Shown here: positions 16,904-25,938 of the stretch, in pieces | Position numbering within the stretch: the first letter of the stretch is position 1 | Layout of the letters: every line of letters begins with the position of its first letter | Assembly (NCBI GenBank): GCA_026988115.1 | Contig: JALSLV010000074.1 | Coordinates: 1-51,086, forward strand | DNA length: 51,086 nucleotides | Direction: 5' to 3' | DNA from: Lysobacterales bacterium | Lineage (GTDB): Bacteria > Pseudomonadota > Gammaproteobacteria > Xanthomonadales > Marinicellaceae | Notes under the pieces: model-generated | Told to the model about the DNA's origin: nothing | What the model saw: the letters and a program-made list of their open reading frames with translations, nothing else | Databases searched by the model: none | Translations under genes and position numbers: made by a program

Positions 16904-18433
16904 TCAGATTGTGAATTTAATGCCTTGTGCTAACGGCAATTCAGTTGAATAGTTGATGGTATTGGTTTGTCTTCGCATGTAAGCTTTCCATGAATCAGAA
17001 CCAGCTTCACGTCCACCACCTGTTTCCTTTTCACCACCAAAGGCTCCACCAATTTCTGCACCACTGGTACCGATATTCACATTAGCAATACCACAATCAC
17101 TGCCAACGCTTGATAAGAATTTCTCTTCGTTGCGCAAGTCATTAGTAAATAGGGCAGATGAAAGTCCTTGTGCCACATCGTTTTGTTGTTCAATCACTTC
17201 ATCAATATCAGAAAAAGTCATGACGTATAAAATTGGAGCAAACGTTTCGTGTTTAACAATATCCCAATCGGCTTGTGCTTTAACAATGCAAGGTGTAACA
17301 AAGTTTCCTGCACCTTCAACACGTGTACCACCTGTTAAGATTTCGCCACCGGCTTCTTTGGCTTTAGCAACAGCATCTAAAAACATTTGCACTGAGGCTT
17401 CATCAATAAGCGGTCCCATTAATGTATCTGTATCCAAAGGATTGCCAATTTTAACTTGTTTGTAACCATGGATAAGTTTTTCAATAACAACATCGGCAAT
17501 GTCTTCGTGTAAAAATAAACGTCGGGTTGTGGTGCAACGTTGTCCTGCGGTTCCAACCGAACCAAAGACAATTCCTGGGATGGCAATGTTTAAATCCGCT
17601 GATTTATCAACGATTAATGCATTGTTTCCACCAAGTTCTAACAAGCTTCTTCCCATGCGTTTTGCCACTTGAACACCAACCATCTTACCAACAGCGGTAG
17701 AGCCAGTAAACGAAACTAAGTTAATGCGTTTGTCATCAACAAATTTCTGTGCCAATTTATTTGAATGGTCATTAAACATTAAGAAAATTGGTGGAAGACC
17801 CGCTTCTTCTAATGCTTTATTGCAAATATTTTGCACCGCAATTGAACACAAAGCCACTTTTGGAGAAGGTTTCCAGATACTGACATTGCCACATATGGCA
17901 GCGACAAATGCATTCCAAGCCCACACAGCTACAGGAAAGTTAAAGGCAGAAATAATGCCAACAACTCCAACCGGATGCCATTGCTCATACATGCGATGAC
18001 CAGGACGTTCTGAATGCATAGTTTTTCCAAATAACTGACGTGACATACCTACTGCAAGGTCAGCCATATCAATCATTTCTTGGACTTCACCATCGCCTTC
18101 TGATTTTATTTTACCCATTTCTGCTGCCACTAAAGAGCCTAAAGCATCTTTGTGTTCGCGCAAAGCATTACCAATTATGCGAACCGCTTCTCCACGCAGT
18201 GGAGCAGGGGTTTTGCGCCATTCTTTAAAAACAGCTTGTGCTTTCGTGACAACTTTTTCATAGTCCGCTTCATTGGCAGAATAGACAGTGCCCATTAGTT
18301 CGTCCGTTGCTGGATTGAAAGATTCAATAATGCCAGCATCGGTTGTTTGTGACCATTCATTATGGTCTGTGCATGTGCCAAAATTAACTTTTTGCACACC
18401 CAGTTCTTCGAGAAATTTCATTCGGTTTTCCAT
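16904..18433 (-). CDS. aldehyde dehydrogenase, ALDH7 / alpha-aminoadipate-semialdehyde dehydrogenase type
   Basis: This 509-residue cytosolic NAD-dependent dehydrogenase matches the ALDH7 (antiquitin / piperideine-6-carboxylate dehydrogenase) group over its full length. The NAD-binding FTGSTAVGK, the catalytic Glu266 (LLELGGNN) and the nucleophile Cys300 ([12 protein letters not shown]) are intact. The family oxidises alpha-aminoadipate semialdehyde in lysine degradation. No lysine catabolism gene is adjacent, so the substrate is inferred from family only. Both ATG 18433 and ATG 18421 are possible starts; neither has a good ribosome-binding site. It is a monocistronic unit closed by the terminator at 16849-16879. 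Confidence 0.88.
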   Translation of the reverse strand: MENRMKFLEELGVQKVNFGTCTDHNEWSQTTDAGIIESFNPATDELMGTVYSANEADYEKVVTKAQAVFKEWRKTPAPLRGEAVRIIGNALREHKDALGSLVAAEMGKIKSEGDGEVQEMIDMADLAVGMSRQLFGKTMHSERPGHRMYEQWHPVGVVGIISAFNFPVAVWAWNAFVAAICGNVSIWKPSPKVALCSIAVQNICNKALEEAGLPPIFLMFNDHSNKLAQKFVDDKRINLVSFTGSTAVGKMVGVQVAKRMGRSLLELGGNNALIVDKSADLNIAIPGIVFGSVGTAGQRCTTTRRLFLHEDIADVVIEKLIHGYKQVKIGNPLDTDTLMGPLIDEASVQMFLDAVAKAKEAGGEILTGGTRVEGAGNFVTPCIVKAQADWDIVKHETFAPILYVMTFSDIDEVIEQQNDVAQGLSSALFTNDLRNEEKFLSSVGSDCGIANVNIGTSGAEIGGAFGGEKETGGGREAGSDSWKAYMRRQTNTINYSTELPLAQGIKFTI

Positions 18434-18673
18434 TGTAGTTTTGATTAAAAATTAAGCTGCTTATTATCGCATTTATTAAACGGAATTGGTAGCCCGATTA
18501 ATGACAATCTTACTGAATATTAAGCTTAAAGCGATGTTTGCTGTAAGGTTAATGGGAATTATGGATTATATTTCTAATATTCAATTTAATTGTCCTATTG
18601 AGAGTAGTTTTTTCGATTAATAAGTTGAAGCCAATAAATTTTAAACATTGGTAGTACATGAGGAAAAGCGAAA

Positions 18674-18970
18674 GTGAAGAAGAACAAAATGAAAAAACGG
18701 CGGTTAATAGGTCATAAAATAGGCGATAAAAAAACTCTTATCCTACTACTTACCATCATCAGCACTGTGGTGATTTCACAAGAAATCGATTGGTTCAGTA
18801 TTGATGGAGGTGGTGGCATTTCAAGTAATGCAAACATACAACTGATTGGTGTGATTGGTCAGAGTGATACAGTCAGGATGAGTTTCGGAGGTGTTTCTAT
18901 CTCTGGTGGTTACTTACCATTACCCGCAGCAACAACACAAGATCCCATTTTTAAAAATGGATTTGAATAA
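18674..18970 (+). CDS. small secreted protein with 'IFKNGFE' C-terminal tail
   Basis: This 98-residue protein has a basic N-terminus and a hydrophobic segment (about 22-35, TLILLLTIISTVVI), so it is probably exported. It then has a 'IDGGGGISSN...LIGVIGQSD...ISGGYLP' module. That pattern is seen in secreted proteins of several phyla as 'SGG..L.GTIGQ...GG.F'. It ends in DPIFKNGFE, a tail I associate with Xanthomonadales and Marinicella extracellular proteins. GTG at 18674 has GAGGA upstream; ATG 18689 is an alternative. A 32-base gap with AAGGAG leads into the next secreted protein. The function is unknown. Confidence 0.65.
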   Translation: MKKNKMKKRRLIGHKIGDKKTLILLLTIISTVVISQEIDWFSIDGGGGISSNANIQLIGVIGQSDTVRMSFGGVSISGGYLPLPAATTQDPIFKNGFE

Positions 18971-19002
18971 ACAACAAACGTAGCAACAAGGAGACGTATA
19001 AA

Positions 19003-20793
19003 ATGAAAACATTATTAAAAATTAATTTACTATTTGCTTTATTGTATGGCAGTTTAACCCAAGCATTCACCTACCAAGGTGAATTAACCGATCAAGGTGT
19101 GGCATTTACTGGTAATGTGGAAATGTCATTTAGATTATTTGACAATCTAACCATGGGAAACGCGATAGGCAGCCAAGATGATCAACTGGTTACAGTCACC
19201 AACGGCCGATTTGTGGTTAATCTCGATCAGTGGATGTTATTTCTTGATGGGACTGACTTGTGGTTGGAAATTACTGTGGATTTAACGGGTAATAATATCG
19301 TTACTCTAAGCCCTAGACAAAAACTGGATGCTACACCTTATGCAGAATTTGCTTATGATGGAGGCAGTGCTGGTGGAAGCGGCGATATTACTGGTGTAAC
19401 AGCAGGCACAGGGCTATCAGGCGGAGGAACAAGTGGAGATGTAAGTCTAAGTGTAGATACCACTGTTATTCAGAAACGTATCAATGGGCTATGCCCTTCA
19501 GGTTCTGCCATGACAGAGGTACTAGAAAGTGGTTTTGTGATTTGTGCTAGTCCTACTGATGTTTGGGTTGATACAACGGGTGATAGTATGACAGGACAAT
19601 TAAATATTGTCGGCAGTGATAATTCATTTATGTTGCAAGCACAAAATAATAATGTAACAAGTGGCGATGGTTTTCGTGCTATTAGTAATTCACCAGCTTT
19701 TGGCGATGGAGCTATCTGGGCATCAAACGAATCTAGTGGAACTGGTGTATATGCACGCAGTGCCAGTGGTATCGGAGTTTATGGTGAAACTAACGGTTCA
19801 ACAGGTGCGCCTTACGGCGTTTATGGACGGGCTACAAGTGCTAATGGAGTAACATCTTATGGTGTACGCGGAGAGAGCAGTTCTACTTCTGGCACTGGTG
19901 TTGGCGGTATAGCACCTTGGGTGGGTGTCTTTGGCGAAGCCACTGCCACTACGGGTGAAAATTGGGGTGTTTATGGAAAATCTGCGTCAACGGTTGGTTA
20001 TGGTGTCTATGGTATAGCAAGCAATACGGGGGGTAAAAACTATGGTGTTTATGGAACCAGCAGTTCAGTTAATGGCTTTGGTGTCTATGGAAAGAATACC
20101 AATGCAGCAGGAGCAGGTGTACGTGGTGAAGCATTAAATGGTAATGCCGTTGAAGGTGTGGTTGACTTTGTAAACAATGGAACAGGTACTGGTGTCTATG
20201 GTTCAGGTGGCTTCTTTGGTGCTGCGGCTAAGTTCGAAAATGCTGTCGCTGGCACTACAGCTGTCACTATTCAGAATATTGCTACACCAACATCTCCAGC
20301 ATTAGATGTTACGGGTGCTACAAACTTAAATGGCCCTGTCACATGGAAACCTGTAACGAGTTATGTGTCTATTCCTGCTGCGGCTTTTACTCCATCTCAA
20401 CCAGGTTATGATTATTCAAACCAAGGTCATTCTATTTTTCCGAACAATCAATCTTCACGATTTTATTATGCAGAAGTACAACTACCACAGGGAGCTACGG
20501 TAACAAATTTTGTTTTTCAGTGGACTGATCTTACCCAAACAACACCTACAGTTGGTAGTGCTGAATTATTTCAAAGTCAACTCAATGGTACTGAAGTTTC
20601 AATGGCATCAGCTGTTACTGTGAGCGGTTCAGGCTTAGGATTTACTAATGATAACACCATAAATAATGGTATTATTGATAATTCAATGTACATTTATTAT
20701 GTTAAATTAGATCTCACGATGGATGCTATGTTTTTTGTATCTACTATAGCACATGGTATTGTCATTGAATACACCATAAATAAACCATATTAA
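19003..20793 (+). CDS. large secreted repeat protein (GVYG-type repeats)
   Basis: This 596-residue protein has a signal peptide (about 1-21, ending TQA). An N-terminal beta domain follows (FTYQGELTDQGVAFTGNVEM...), then a Gly/Ser-rich hinge with GTGLSGGGTSGD, a form common in tail-fibre-like proteins. About residues 245-385 carry repeats around 'GVYG' (GVYGETNG, GVYGRATS, GVYGKSAS, GVYGIASN, GVYGTSSS, GVYGKNTN). The C-terminal beta domain (about 440-596) is of unknown type. It lacks a YadA anchor or other recognisable sorting motif. A surface or secreted adhesive role is a guess. It appears to be co-transcribed with the small secreted protein upstream. Confidence 0.75.
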   Translation: MKTLLKINLLFALLYGSLTQAFTYQGELTDQGVAFTGNVEMSFRLFDNLTMGNAIGSQDDQLVTVTNGRFVVNLDQWMLFLDGTDLWLEITVDLTGNNIVTLSPRQKLDATPYAEFAYDGGSAGGSGDITGVTAGTGLSGGGTSGDVSLSVDTTVIQKRINGLCPSGSAMTEVLESGFVICASPTDVWVDTTGDSMTGQLNIVGSDNSFMLQAQNNNVTSGDGFRAISNSPAFGDGAIWASNESSGTGVYARSASGIGVYGETNGSTGAPYGVYGRATSANGVTSYGVRGESSSTSGTGVGGIAPWVGVFGEATATTGENWGVYGKSASTVGYGVYGIASNTGGKNYGVYGTSSSVNGFGVYGKNTNAAGAGVRGEALNGNAVEGVVDFVNNGTGTGVYGSGGFFGAAAKFENAVAGTTAVTIQNIATPTSPALDVTGATNLNGPVTWKPVTSYVSIPAAAFTPSQPGYDYSNQGHSIFPNNQSSRFYYAEVQLPQGATVTNFVFQWTDLTQTTPTVGSAELFQSQLNGTEVSMASAVTVSGSGLGFTNDNTINNGIIDNSMYIYYVKLDLTMDAMFFVSTIAHGIVIEYTINKPY

Positions 20794-20816
20794 ATTCTTA
20801 AGAAAAAATATCAAGC

Positions 20817-20849
20817 AAATCCCTCATTTAAAGATTTAATGAGGGATTT
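20817..20849. terminator. bidirectional terminator between convergent genes
   Basis: AAATCCCTCATT (20817-20828) and AATGAGGGATTT (20838-20849) form a perfect 12-bp stem with a nine-base loop. It lies between the convergent secreted-protein and DUF6986 genes. Confidence 0.88.
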
Positions 20850-20874
20850 ATCGTTCATTAGAAACAATCTACTT

Positions 20875-22170
20875 TTAGATTGTTCGGTTTGCGACTATCT
20901 TAACAAATGATTTCATGCGCACTTCTTCCAGTGTTAAACCCGTATATTCAATCTCGGCTTCAGTAATCGCACCAGAGTTTAATGCACGTAAAAAGAAATT
21001 CAATAAACCTTGTCCCGTAGCAGCATCATCAAAAACATCACCAACCAAGGTCGCTTGTGCGGCTTTTTCAATAAAGTTTTTCAGGCGAATTGAGGCTTGT
21101 TTTAGGCTTTGTAGGAAGAATGTATAACAAGCAACATAACGAATAGGAATTTGCGCAGGGTTTAAATCCCAACCTTGGTAGTAACCCATTTCTAAAGAGT
21201 GAATAATATCATCATAAGCCAGTTTCCATGCTTTGTGGACAGTTTTTGTATCACCAATGGGCATGGTGCTGGTTGCTCCGTTGGATAACCATACACCAGT
21301 TCCACCAAAGGTCAGTTTCATCATTTGCAAGGCAAAATCACAAGCAGGATGTTGCATGGTTTGATGAGCTGCAGTAATGTCAAAACTGGCTGTGTAATCG
21401 TAAGTACCAAAATGTGCGCCACGACATCGTCCATTTGCTGCTTTATAAATCAAGGGCATATGACTAACACCATCAGCTGAGAGTAGGGCTTGGGTGGTTT
21501 CTATCATGATTTCTATTTTCAACTCGCCATTTTTCAAACCCAATTGCTCTTCCAAGTGGTCAAGAACTTGTACAAAGGCGGTGACTTGTTCTGGAATATT
21601 GACCTTGGGTAATGTGATAACAAAGTTTTTAGGAACCTTTCCGTTGTTTTCTTTAATCAAGGTCGATACAAAGATGTCTAATGTTCTGGCACTACGGACT
21701 TTTAATTCCGCATTAAAGGGTTTGATGCGAATTCCCATATAGGGCGCTGCTATGCCTTGTTTTAGTGCGGATGCAAATTCTTTGGCAGTAAATTCTGCAC
21801 AAGCATCTTCCTCGACATCGGGGCGATTGCCATAACCATCTTCAAAATCAATGCGAAAATCTTCAACTGCACAGGATTTTAGTTTGGCAATAACCCGTTG
21901 ATGAACCTGTTCCCACAACTCTTTATCGCCAGGTAAGTCCAAAGCTTTGGCCAATGTTGATGCATCAGGTGCATAAGTATTAAATGCTTTCAGCGACAAT
22001 TCGCCAATCTTTTTGGTTGCTCCTGCTTTGTACAATTGTGCACCGCCGTATAAGGTGTGAATGGGTTGTTGCTGTTCCCCATCTCCGGGGTAATAGGCAG
22101 TAAAAGTTTTATTGGCTTGTTCGAGTGTAGCAAATATCTTATTAAGGTTTGATTTTTGTATGCTTTGCAT
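20875..22170 (-). CDS. DUF6986 family HpcH/HpaI aldolase/citrate-lyase-like protein
   Basis: This 431-residue cytosolic protein has a TIM-barrel phosphoenolpyruvate/citrate-lyase type fold. The metal-binding type motif RIDFEDGYGNRPDVEEDA (about 104-121) and LKIEIMIETTQALL (about 218-231) resemble the catalytic Glu/Asp positions of the CitE/HpaI superfamily. The reaction is unknown. Related genes have been noted near purine-catabolism genes in other bacteria (from memory, not verified), and puuD lies 4 kb away here. It is divergent from the Bax-inhibitor-1 gene and ends at a shared terminator. Confidence 0.72.
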   Translation of the reverse strand: MQSIQKSNLNKIFATLEQANKTFTAYYPGDGEQQQPIHTLYGGAQLYKAGATKKIGELSLKAFNTYAPDASTLAKALDLPGDKELWEQVHQRVIAKLKSCAVEDFRIDFEDGYGNRPDVEEDACAEFTAKEFASALKQGIAAPYMGIRIKPFNAELKVRSARTLDIFVSTLIKENNGKVPKNFVITLPKVNIPEQVTAFVQVLDHLEEQLGLKNGELKIEIMIETTQALLSADGVSHMPLIYKAANGRCRGAHFGTYDYTASFDITAAHQTMQHPACDFALQMMKLTFGGTGVWLSNGATSTMPIGDTKTVHKAWKLAYDDIIHSLEMGYYQGWDLNPAQIPIRYVACYTFFLQSLKQASIRLKNFIEKAAQATLVGDVFDDAATGQGLLNFFLRALNSGAITEAEIEYTGLTLEEVRMKSFVKIVANRTI

Positions 22171-22286
22171 TGGTGGTTTGACCCTTGATTATTATTTTGC
22201 ATGATTCTACCGTTGTCTCCTAAGCGAATCAATAAAAATCGTAGGCAACTAACACACCATTGCAACAAAATAGCGTATTTTAAAGG

Positions 22287-22314
22287 TTGAATTATCTATA
22301 AATGCCACTATAAT
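22287..22314 (+). promoter_or_regulatory. sigma70 promoter of the Bax-inhibitor-1 gene
   Basis: TTGAAT (22287-22292) and a perfect TATAAT (22309-22314) are separated by 16 bases. Transcription would start near 22321. That fits translation from the ATG at 22345 and rules against the TTG at 22318. Confidence 0.65.
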
Positions 22315-22344
22315 TGTTTGTATCTAATATTATTGAGGAAAAGC

Positions 22345-23121
22345 ATGAGCTTTAGAATGAAATCAACAAACCCGGCGTTGTCGGTATTTGAAAAAACTGA
22401 AAATTTATCGTTAGGCCCAACAGATGAGTTTGTGGTGGGTGAATCGCAGCGCATGACTGCTAATGGCACATTAAATAAAACTGGGCTATTAATACTTATC
22501 GTTATTGTCTCAGCGGCTTGGAGTTGGTCTTATTTACCGACTCACCCTGCGATGTATAAGCCTTTTTTCTTTGGGGCTTTAATTGCTGGGCTTGTTTCTG
22601 GGTTTTTATTAGCCAGTAAACCGCATTTATCATCAAAGGTCGCACCAATATATGCGGTATTTGAAGGCTTGTTTTTAGGTGGATTATCTGTTTTTCTCGA
22701 ATCAATATACCCAGGAATAGCTATGCAAGCCGCTCTTGCTACGATGGCTACAGTCATAGGAATGTTAGTTGCTTACCGCACGGGCATTATTAAGGCTTCT
22801 CCCATGTTTAAGAAGGTATTGGTCATCGCTGGTATGGGCATAGGTATATTCTATTTAATTAGTATAGGAGCTTATTTTATTTTTGATACAAGCTTCAGCG
22901 TTAACAACTTAACGAATGCTACACCCATGGGAATTGCAGTGAGTGTCTTTACTACGGTCGTTGCAGCCTTATTCTTAATCATGGATTTTGATAGAATCGA
23001 ACGAGGTGTTCAAGAAGGTGCGCCTAAGTATATGGAATGGTACGGTGCATTTGCATTGACTGTTACTATCTGCTGGTTGTATTTTGAAATGATTCGTCTA
23101 TTGGCTAAATTAAGAGACTAA
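22345..23121 (+). CDS. Bax inhibitor-1/YccA family membrane protein
   Basis: This 258-residue inner-membrane protein has seven predicted transmembrane helices and belongs to the BI-1/YccA family. After a polar N-terminus (about 45 residues), hydrophobic segments run to the C-terminus. The conserved DFDRIERG...APKYMEWYGAFAL region, which includes the family's Asp pair, is near the end. Members modulate FtsH proteolysis (YccA) or act as pH-sensitive calcium leak channels. The start at ATG 22345 is supported by GAGGAA five bases upstream and by the promoter position. A terminator follows at 23146-23170. Confidence 0.88.
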   Translation: MSFRMKSTNPALSVFEKTENLSLGPTDEFVVGESQRMTANGTLNKTGLLILIVIVSAAWSWSYLPTHPAMYKPFFFGALIAGLVSGFLLASKPHLSSKVAPIYAVFEGLFLGGLSVFLESIYPGIAMQAALATMATVIGMLVAYRTGIIKASPMFKKVLVIAGMGIGIFYLISIGAYFIFDTSFSVNNLTNATPMGIAVSVFTTVVAALFLIMDFDRIERGVQEGAPKYMEWYGAFALTVTICWLYFEMIRLLAKLRD

Positions 23122-23145
23122 TCTAAATCAAACAAGATCTTCTAT

Positions 23146-23175
23146 AAAGGGAAAGCTTTGCTTTCCCTTTTTTTG
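23146..23175 (+). terminator. Rho-independent terminator after the Bax-inhibitor-1 gene
   Basis: AAAGGGAAAG and CTTTCCCTTT form a perfect 10-bp stem with a short loop, followed by a T-run. It separates the BI-1 gene from htpX. Confidence 0.92.
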
Positions 23176-23208
23176 TAACAAATATTTTCGATTAGTGCTT
23201 TTGTAAAA

Positions 23209-23217
23209 TGCTATAAT
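23209..23217 (+). promoter_or_regulatory. extended -10 promoter of htpX
   Basis: TGCTATAAT matches the extended -10 consensus TGnTATAAT and ends 28 bases before the htpX ATG. The -35 region is weak (TTCGAT at 19-base spacing), as is usual for extended -10 promoters. No CpxR or heat-shock box was recognised. Confidence 0.55.
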
Positions 23218-23245
23218 CTAATGGTTTAAATTTGTGGAGTTTGAA

Positions 23246-24136
23246 ATGCAAAGAGTTTTATTGTTTTTAGGAACCAATATTGCCGTATTGGCGGTTATTA
23301 GTATTTTGATGAAGGTTTTTGGTTTAGATAACTACATGGATGCTAATGGTATTAATTATAAGTCTTTGGCTATTATTTCATTTTTATGGGGTTCTGTTGG
23401 GGCTTTTATTTCATTAGCAATGTCAAAATCTGCTGCCAAACGCTCAATGGGCGTTAGAGTCATTGAATCACCCAGCACAGATGTGGAAATGTGGCTAGTA
23501 GATACAGTGAAAAGGCTTGCCGATCGGGCTGGAATTGGTATGCCAGAGGTTGGAGTTTTTAACAGTGATGCACCCAATGCATTTGCCACAGGAATGAATA
23601 AAAATGACGCCTTAGTCGCTGTCAGTACTGGTCTATTAAATTCCATGAAACGCAATGAGATAGAAGCGGTGTTGGGTCATGAAATTAGCCATGTATCAAA
23701 TGGAGATATGGTGACAATGACTCTTCTGCAAGGCATCTTAAATGCTTTTGTTATGTTTATTTCACGTATTATTGGTTTTGTGATGAGCTCGTCTTCGCGA
23801 GGGAACCGAGGCGGAATGGGGATGCGAACAGGGAATTTTATTGGCACGATGATTGCGCAAGTGGTATTAGGCTTTTTAGCTGCGCTTATAATCAAGTGGT
23901 TTTCGCGTTATCGTGAATTTCATGCCGATGCAGGATCGGCTCGTCTGACCAGTAGCCAAGACATGATTGCAGCCTTGCGAGCGTTACAACATGTTGCAAA
24001 CCCTGTGCCTTTAAAAGGTCAGTTTGTTGGCTTTGGTATTAATGGTGTTAAATCAACCGTAGCCAAATTGTTTGCTACCCATCCGCCATTAGAAGATAGA
24101 ATTGCCGCTTTAGAGAGAAACAATTATACAAGATAA
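23246..24136 (+). CDS. htpX: membrane protease HtpX
   Basis: This 296-residue M48-family zinc metalloprotease of the inner membrane degrades misfolded membrane proteins together with FtsH. Two N-terminal transmembrane helices precede the zinc motif HEISH (His145, Glu146, His149). Two further hydrophobic segments follow, then the third-ligand region EFHADAGSARL. The start is ATG 23246, with GGAG upstream. The upstream in-frame GTG at 23234 would place that GGAG inside the coding sequence. Lying next to a YccA-type gene, it suggests a membrane-protein quality-control neighbourhood, although the terminator between them makes separate units likely. Confidence 0.95.
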   Translation: MQRVLLFLGTNIAVLAVISILMKVFGLDNYMDANGINYKSLAIISFLWGSVGAFISLAMSKSAAKRSMGVRVIESPSTDVEMWLVDTVKRLADRAGIGMPEVGVFNSDAPNAFATGMNKNDALVAVSTGLLNSMKRNEIEAVLGHEISHVSNGDMVTMTLLQGILNAFVMFISRIIGFVMSSSSRGNRGGMGMRTGNFIGTMIAQVVLGFLAALIIKWFSRYREFHADAGSARLTSSQDMIAALRALQHVANPVPLKGQFVGFGINGVKSTVAKLFATHPPLEDRIAALERNNYTR

Positions 24137-24212
24137 CGCTTAGAGCAATACAGTTTATCTTGCCCTTGGTGATGAAAGCGTTAGAATGGTGTTTTTTATC
24201 TGTTTATAGCTT

Positions 24213-25442
24213 ATGCGCAATCGAATTATTCTTCATTATGGTGAGTTAACCTTAAAAGGTTGCAATCGCCATTCTTTTGTTAAAAAACTAAGGACTAATG
24301 TCCGTAACAAAATTAAGTCATTGGGTTTAACTTGGGATGTGGTTTCAATCCATGACCGAATGTTTATCGAAATCCCTATTGATTTTAGTGGTGATATTGA
24401 TGAAATAGCCCAAAAGTTAGCTGAAATTCCTGGCATTGCTTGGTTGAGTAAGGTCTATTGGTTTTCAGTAAAGCAATACGATATATTTGGATTTAAACCT
24501 GAATTAGGTAAATTGGATGAGTTGATTGAAAAATTAGCCAATGAAACGTATCAAAAAGACAAGAGCTTTGCTGTACGAGTCAAGCGTTCTGACAAACGAT
24601 TTGTGAAAACATCTAAAGAACTCGAAATGCAATTGGCAACAATTATTTTAAAAAATACTGAATGGAAGAATGTTAATTTAAACCATGCCGACCAATATTT
24701 TTATGTGGATATTTCATCGCGCGGAATGGCAGTGCACACGAATCGCATCAAGGCTATTGGCGGTTTGCCTGTTGCTTCAACGGGTAAAATTATGTGTTTG
24801 TTATCGGGTGGGTTTGATTCACCCATTGCGGCTTATTTGATGGCAAAACGAGGATGTACCGTTGATTTTGTGCATTTTACTGCCAGCAATATCCAGTCCA
24901 GTAAAATTGAAACTTATAAAGTCTCTCGCATAGCTCAGAGAATCAGTGAGTTTTGTGGAAAAGTCAGGCTTTATTTAGTGCCGTATACGCATTTTGATCT
25001 GGCTTTGATGGAAAAGAATTTAGATTATGATTTGATTTTATTCCGCCGCTTTATGGCTAGAGTTGCAGAATCTCTTGCCGAAAAAAATTACGCACAATGC
25101 TTAGTAACAGGGGATAACTTAGGGCAGGTGGCATCACAGACTATGGAAAATATAGTGAGCATGACTAAATCCATTAATATGCCTGTTTTACGTCCATTAT
25201 TAACCTATAATAAAGAGGAAATCGTAGCTTTATCTCGCCAACTAGGCTTATTTGATGTTTGTGTCGAACCTTACAAAGATTGTTGTGCCTTAATCAGCAA
25301 CACACCAAAGACTAAATCTTTACATGAAAAGCTTGAACACATTGAAGAACGGTTTTTCGACTACCAAGAGTTGATTAAGGATACGCTTGATGAAAAACAG
25401 GTGATTGCTTTTCAATTTGGAAAACGAATAGATTTTGAGTAA
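24213..25442 (+). CDS. thiI: tRNA 4-thiouridine synthase ThiI, short form without rhodanese domain
   Basis: This 409-residue protein has an N-terminal ferredoxin-like region and a THUMP domain (about 60-165). The ATP-pyrophosphatase domain has PP-loop SGGFDS (198-203). It adenylates U8 of tRNA and adds sulphur. E. coli ThiI is 482 residues, with a C-terminal rhodanese domain whose Cys456 carries the persulfide. Here the protein ends at the pyrophosphatase domain. The cysteine equivalent to E. coli Cys344 is kept in DCCALISNTPKTKS (Cys357/358). Sulphur would then come from another carrier or directly from a desulfurase, as in Bacillus. A GNAT gene follows three bases after the stop. Confidence 0.9.
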   Translation: MRNRIILHYGELTLKGCNRHSFVKKLRTNVRNKIKSLGLTWDVVSIHDRMFIEIPIDFSGDIDEIAQKLAEIPGIAWLSKVYWFSVKQYDIFGFKPELGKLDELIEKLANETYQKDKSFAVRVKRSDKRFVKTSKELEMQLATIILKNTEWKNVNLNHADQYFYVDISSRGMAVHTNRIKAIGGLPVASTGKIMCLLSGGFDSPIAAYLMAKRGCTVDFVHFTASNIQSSKIETYKVSRIAQRISEFCGKVRLYLVPYTHFDLALMEKNLDYDLILFRRFMARVAESLAEKNYAQCLVTGDNLGQVASQTMENIVSMTKSINMPVLRPLLTYNKEEIVALSRQLGLFDVCVEPYKDCCALISNTPKTKSLHEKLEHIEERFFDYQELIKDTLDEKQVIAFQFGKRIDFE

Positions 25443-25445
25443 AAT

Positions 25446-25928
25446 ATGTTAAATATCAGAGAGATACAAAAAACAGATAATCCAATTATTAACAACTTAG
25501 TTATTAACACTTTGCATGAATTTGGTGCAAAAGGTCCAGGCTTTGCTTCTTCTGATGAAGAGCTCAAAGATATGTATACAGCCTATCAAGCGGCTAATAA
25601 ACAATTTTATGTGGTTGAACTTGATGGCGAGGTGCTAGGATGTGCTGGTGTTGCTCCATTGGACGGGGAAGAAAATTCTGGTATTTGTGAATTGCGGAAA
25701 ATGTATTTTGATAAAAGACTCAGAGGGCAGGGTGCTGGAAAAAAACTGATTGATTTATGCATTGAAAAAGCTAAGGAAATTGGTTTTCATACCATGTATT
25801 TAGAGACGATTCCTGAGATGAAAATTGCTCAAAAGCTTTATAAAAGTCGAGGCTTTGAATATTTGTGTACGTCAAAAGGAAATACTTGCCACAGTGCTTG
25901 CCAAGTTTTTATGCAAAGGTCTCTATAA
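25446..25928 (+). CDS. GNAT-family N[17 protein letters not shown]
   Basis: This 160-residue single-domain acyl-CoA N-acyltransferase carries the acetyl-CoA-binding motif RGQGAGKKLIDLCIEKA (Q/RxxGxG/A, about residues 95-111) and the beta-4 segment ELRKMYF. The C-terminal RGFEYLCTSKGNTCH is typical of small cytosolic GNATs. The substrate is unknown. It starts three bases after thiI, so it is probably co-transcribed with it. It is convergent with the astacin-like protease gene, only ten bases apart, with no clear terminator between them. Confidence 0.88.
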   Translation: MLNIREIQKTDNPIINNLVINTLHEFGAKGPGFASSDEELKDMYTAYQAANKQFYVVELDGEVLGCAGVAPLDGEENSGICELRKMYFDKRLRGQGAGKKLIDLCIEKAKEIGFHTMYLETIPEMKIAQKLYKSRGFEYLCTSKGNTCHSACQVFMQRSL

Positions 25929-25938
25929 TTTCGCAGGC

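Noticed and set aside
17130-17465. A 111-codon ORF antisense to the ALDH gene
   Set aside because: It is the reverse-frame shadow of a well-conserved dehydrogenase and shows no protein-like features or start signals.
18534-18620. A 28-codon ORF (starts MFAVRLMGI) in the gap upstream of the small secreted protein
   Set aside because: It has no ribosome-binding site, no promoter linked to it and an unremarkable sequence; AT-rich gaps give such ORFs by chance.
19003-20793. Trimeric autotransporter adhesin
   Set aside because: The GVYG repeats and Gly-rich hinge suggest a surface protein, but there is no C-terminal YadA-type anchor or head signature.
22318-22344. A TTG start for the Bax-inhibitor-1 gene 27 bases upstream of the ATG
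   Set aside because: It would lie at or before the predicted transcription start, and the ATG at 22345 has a proper GAGGAA.
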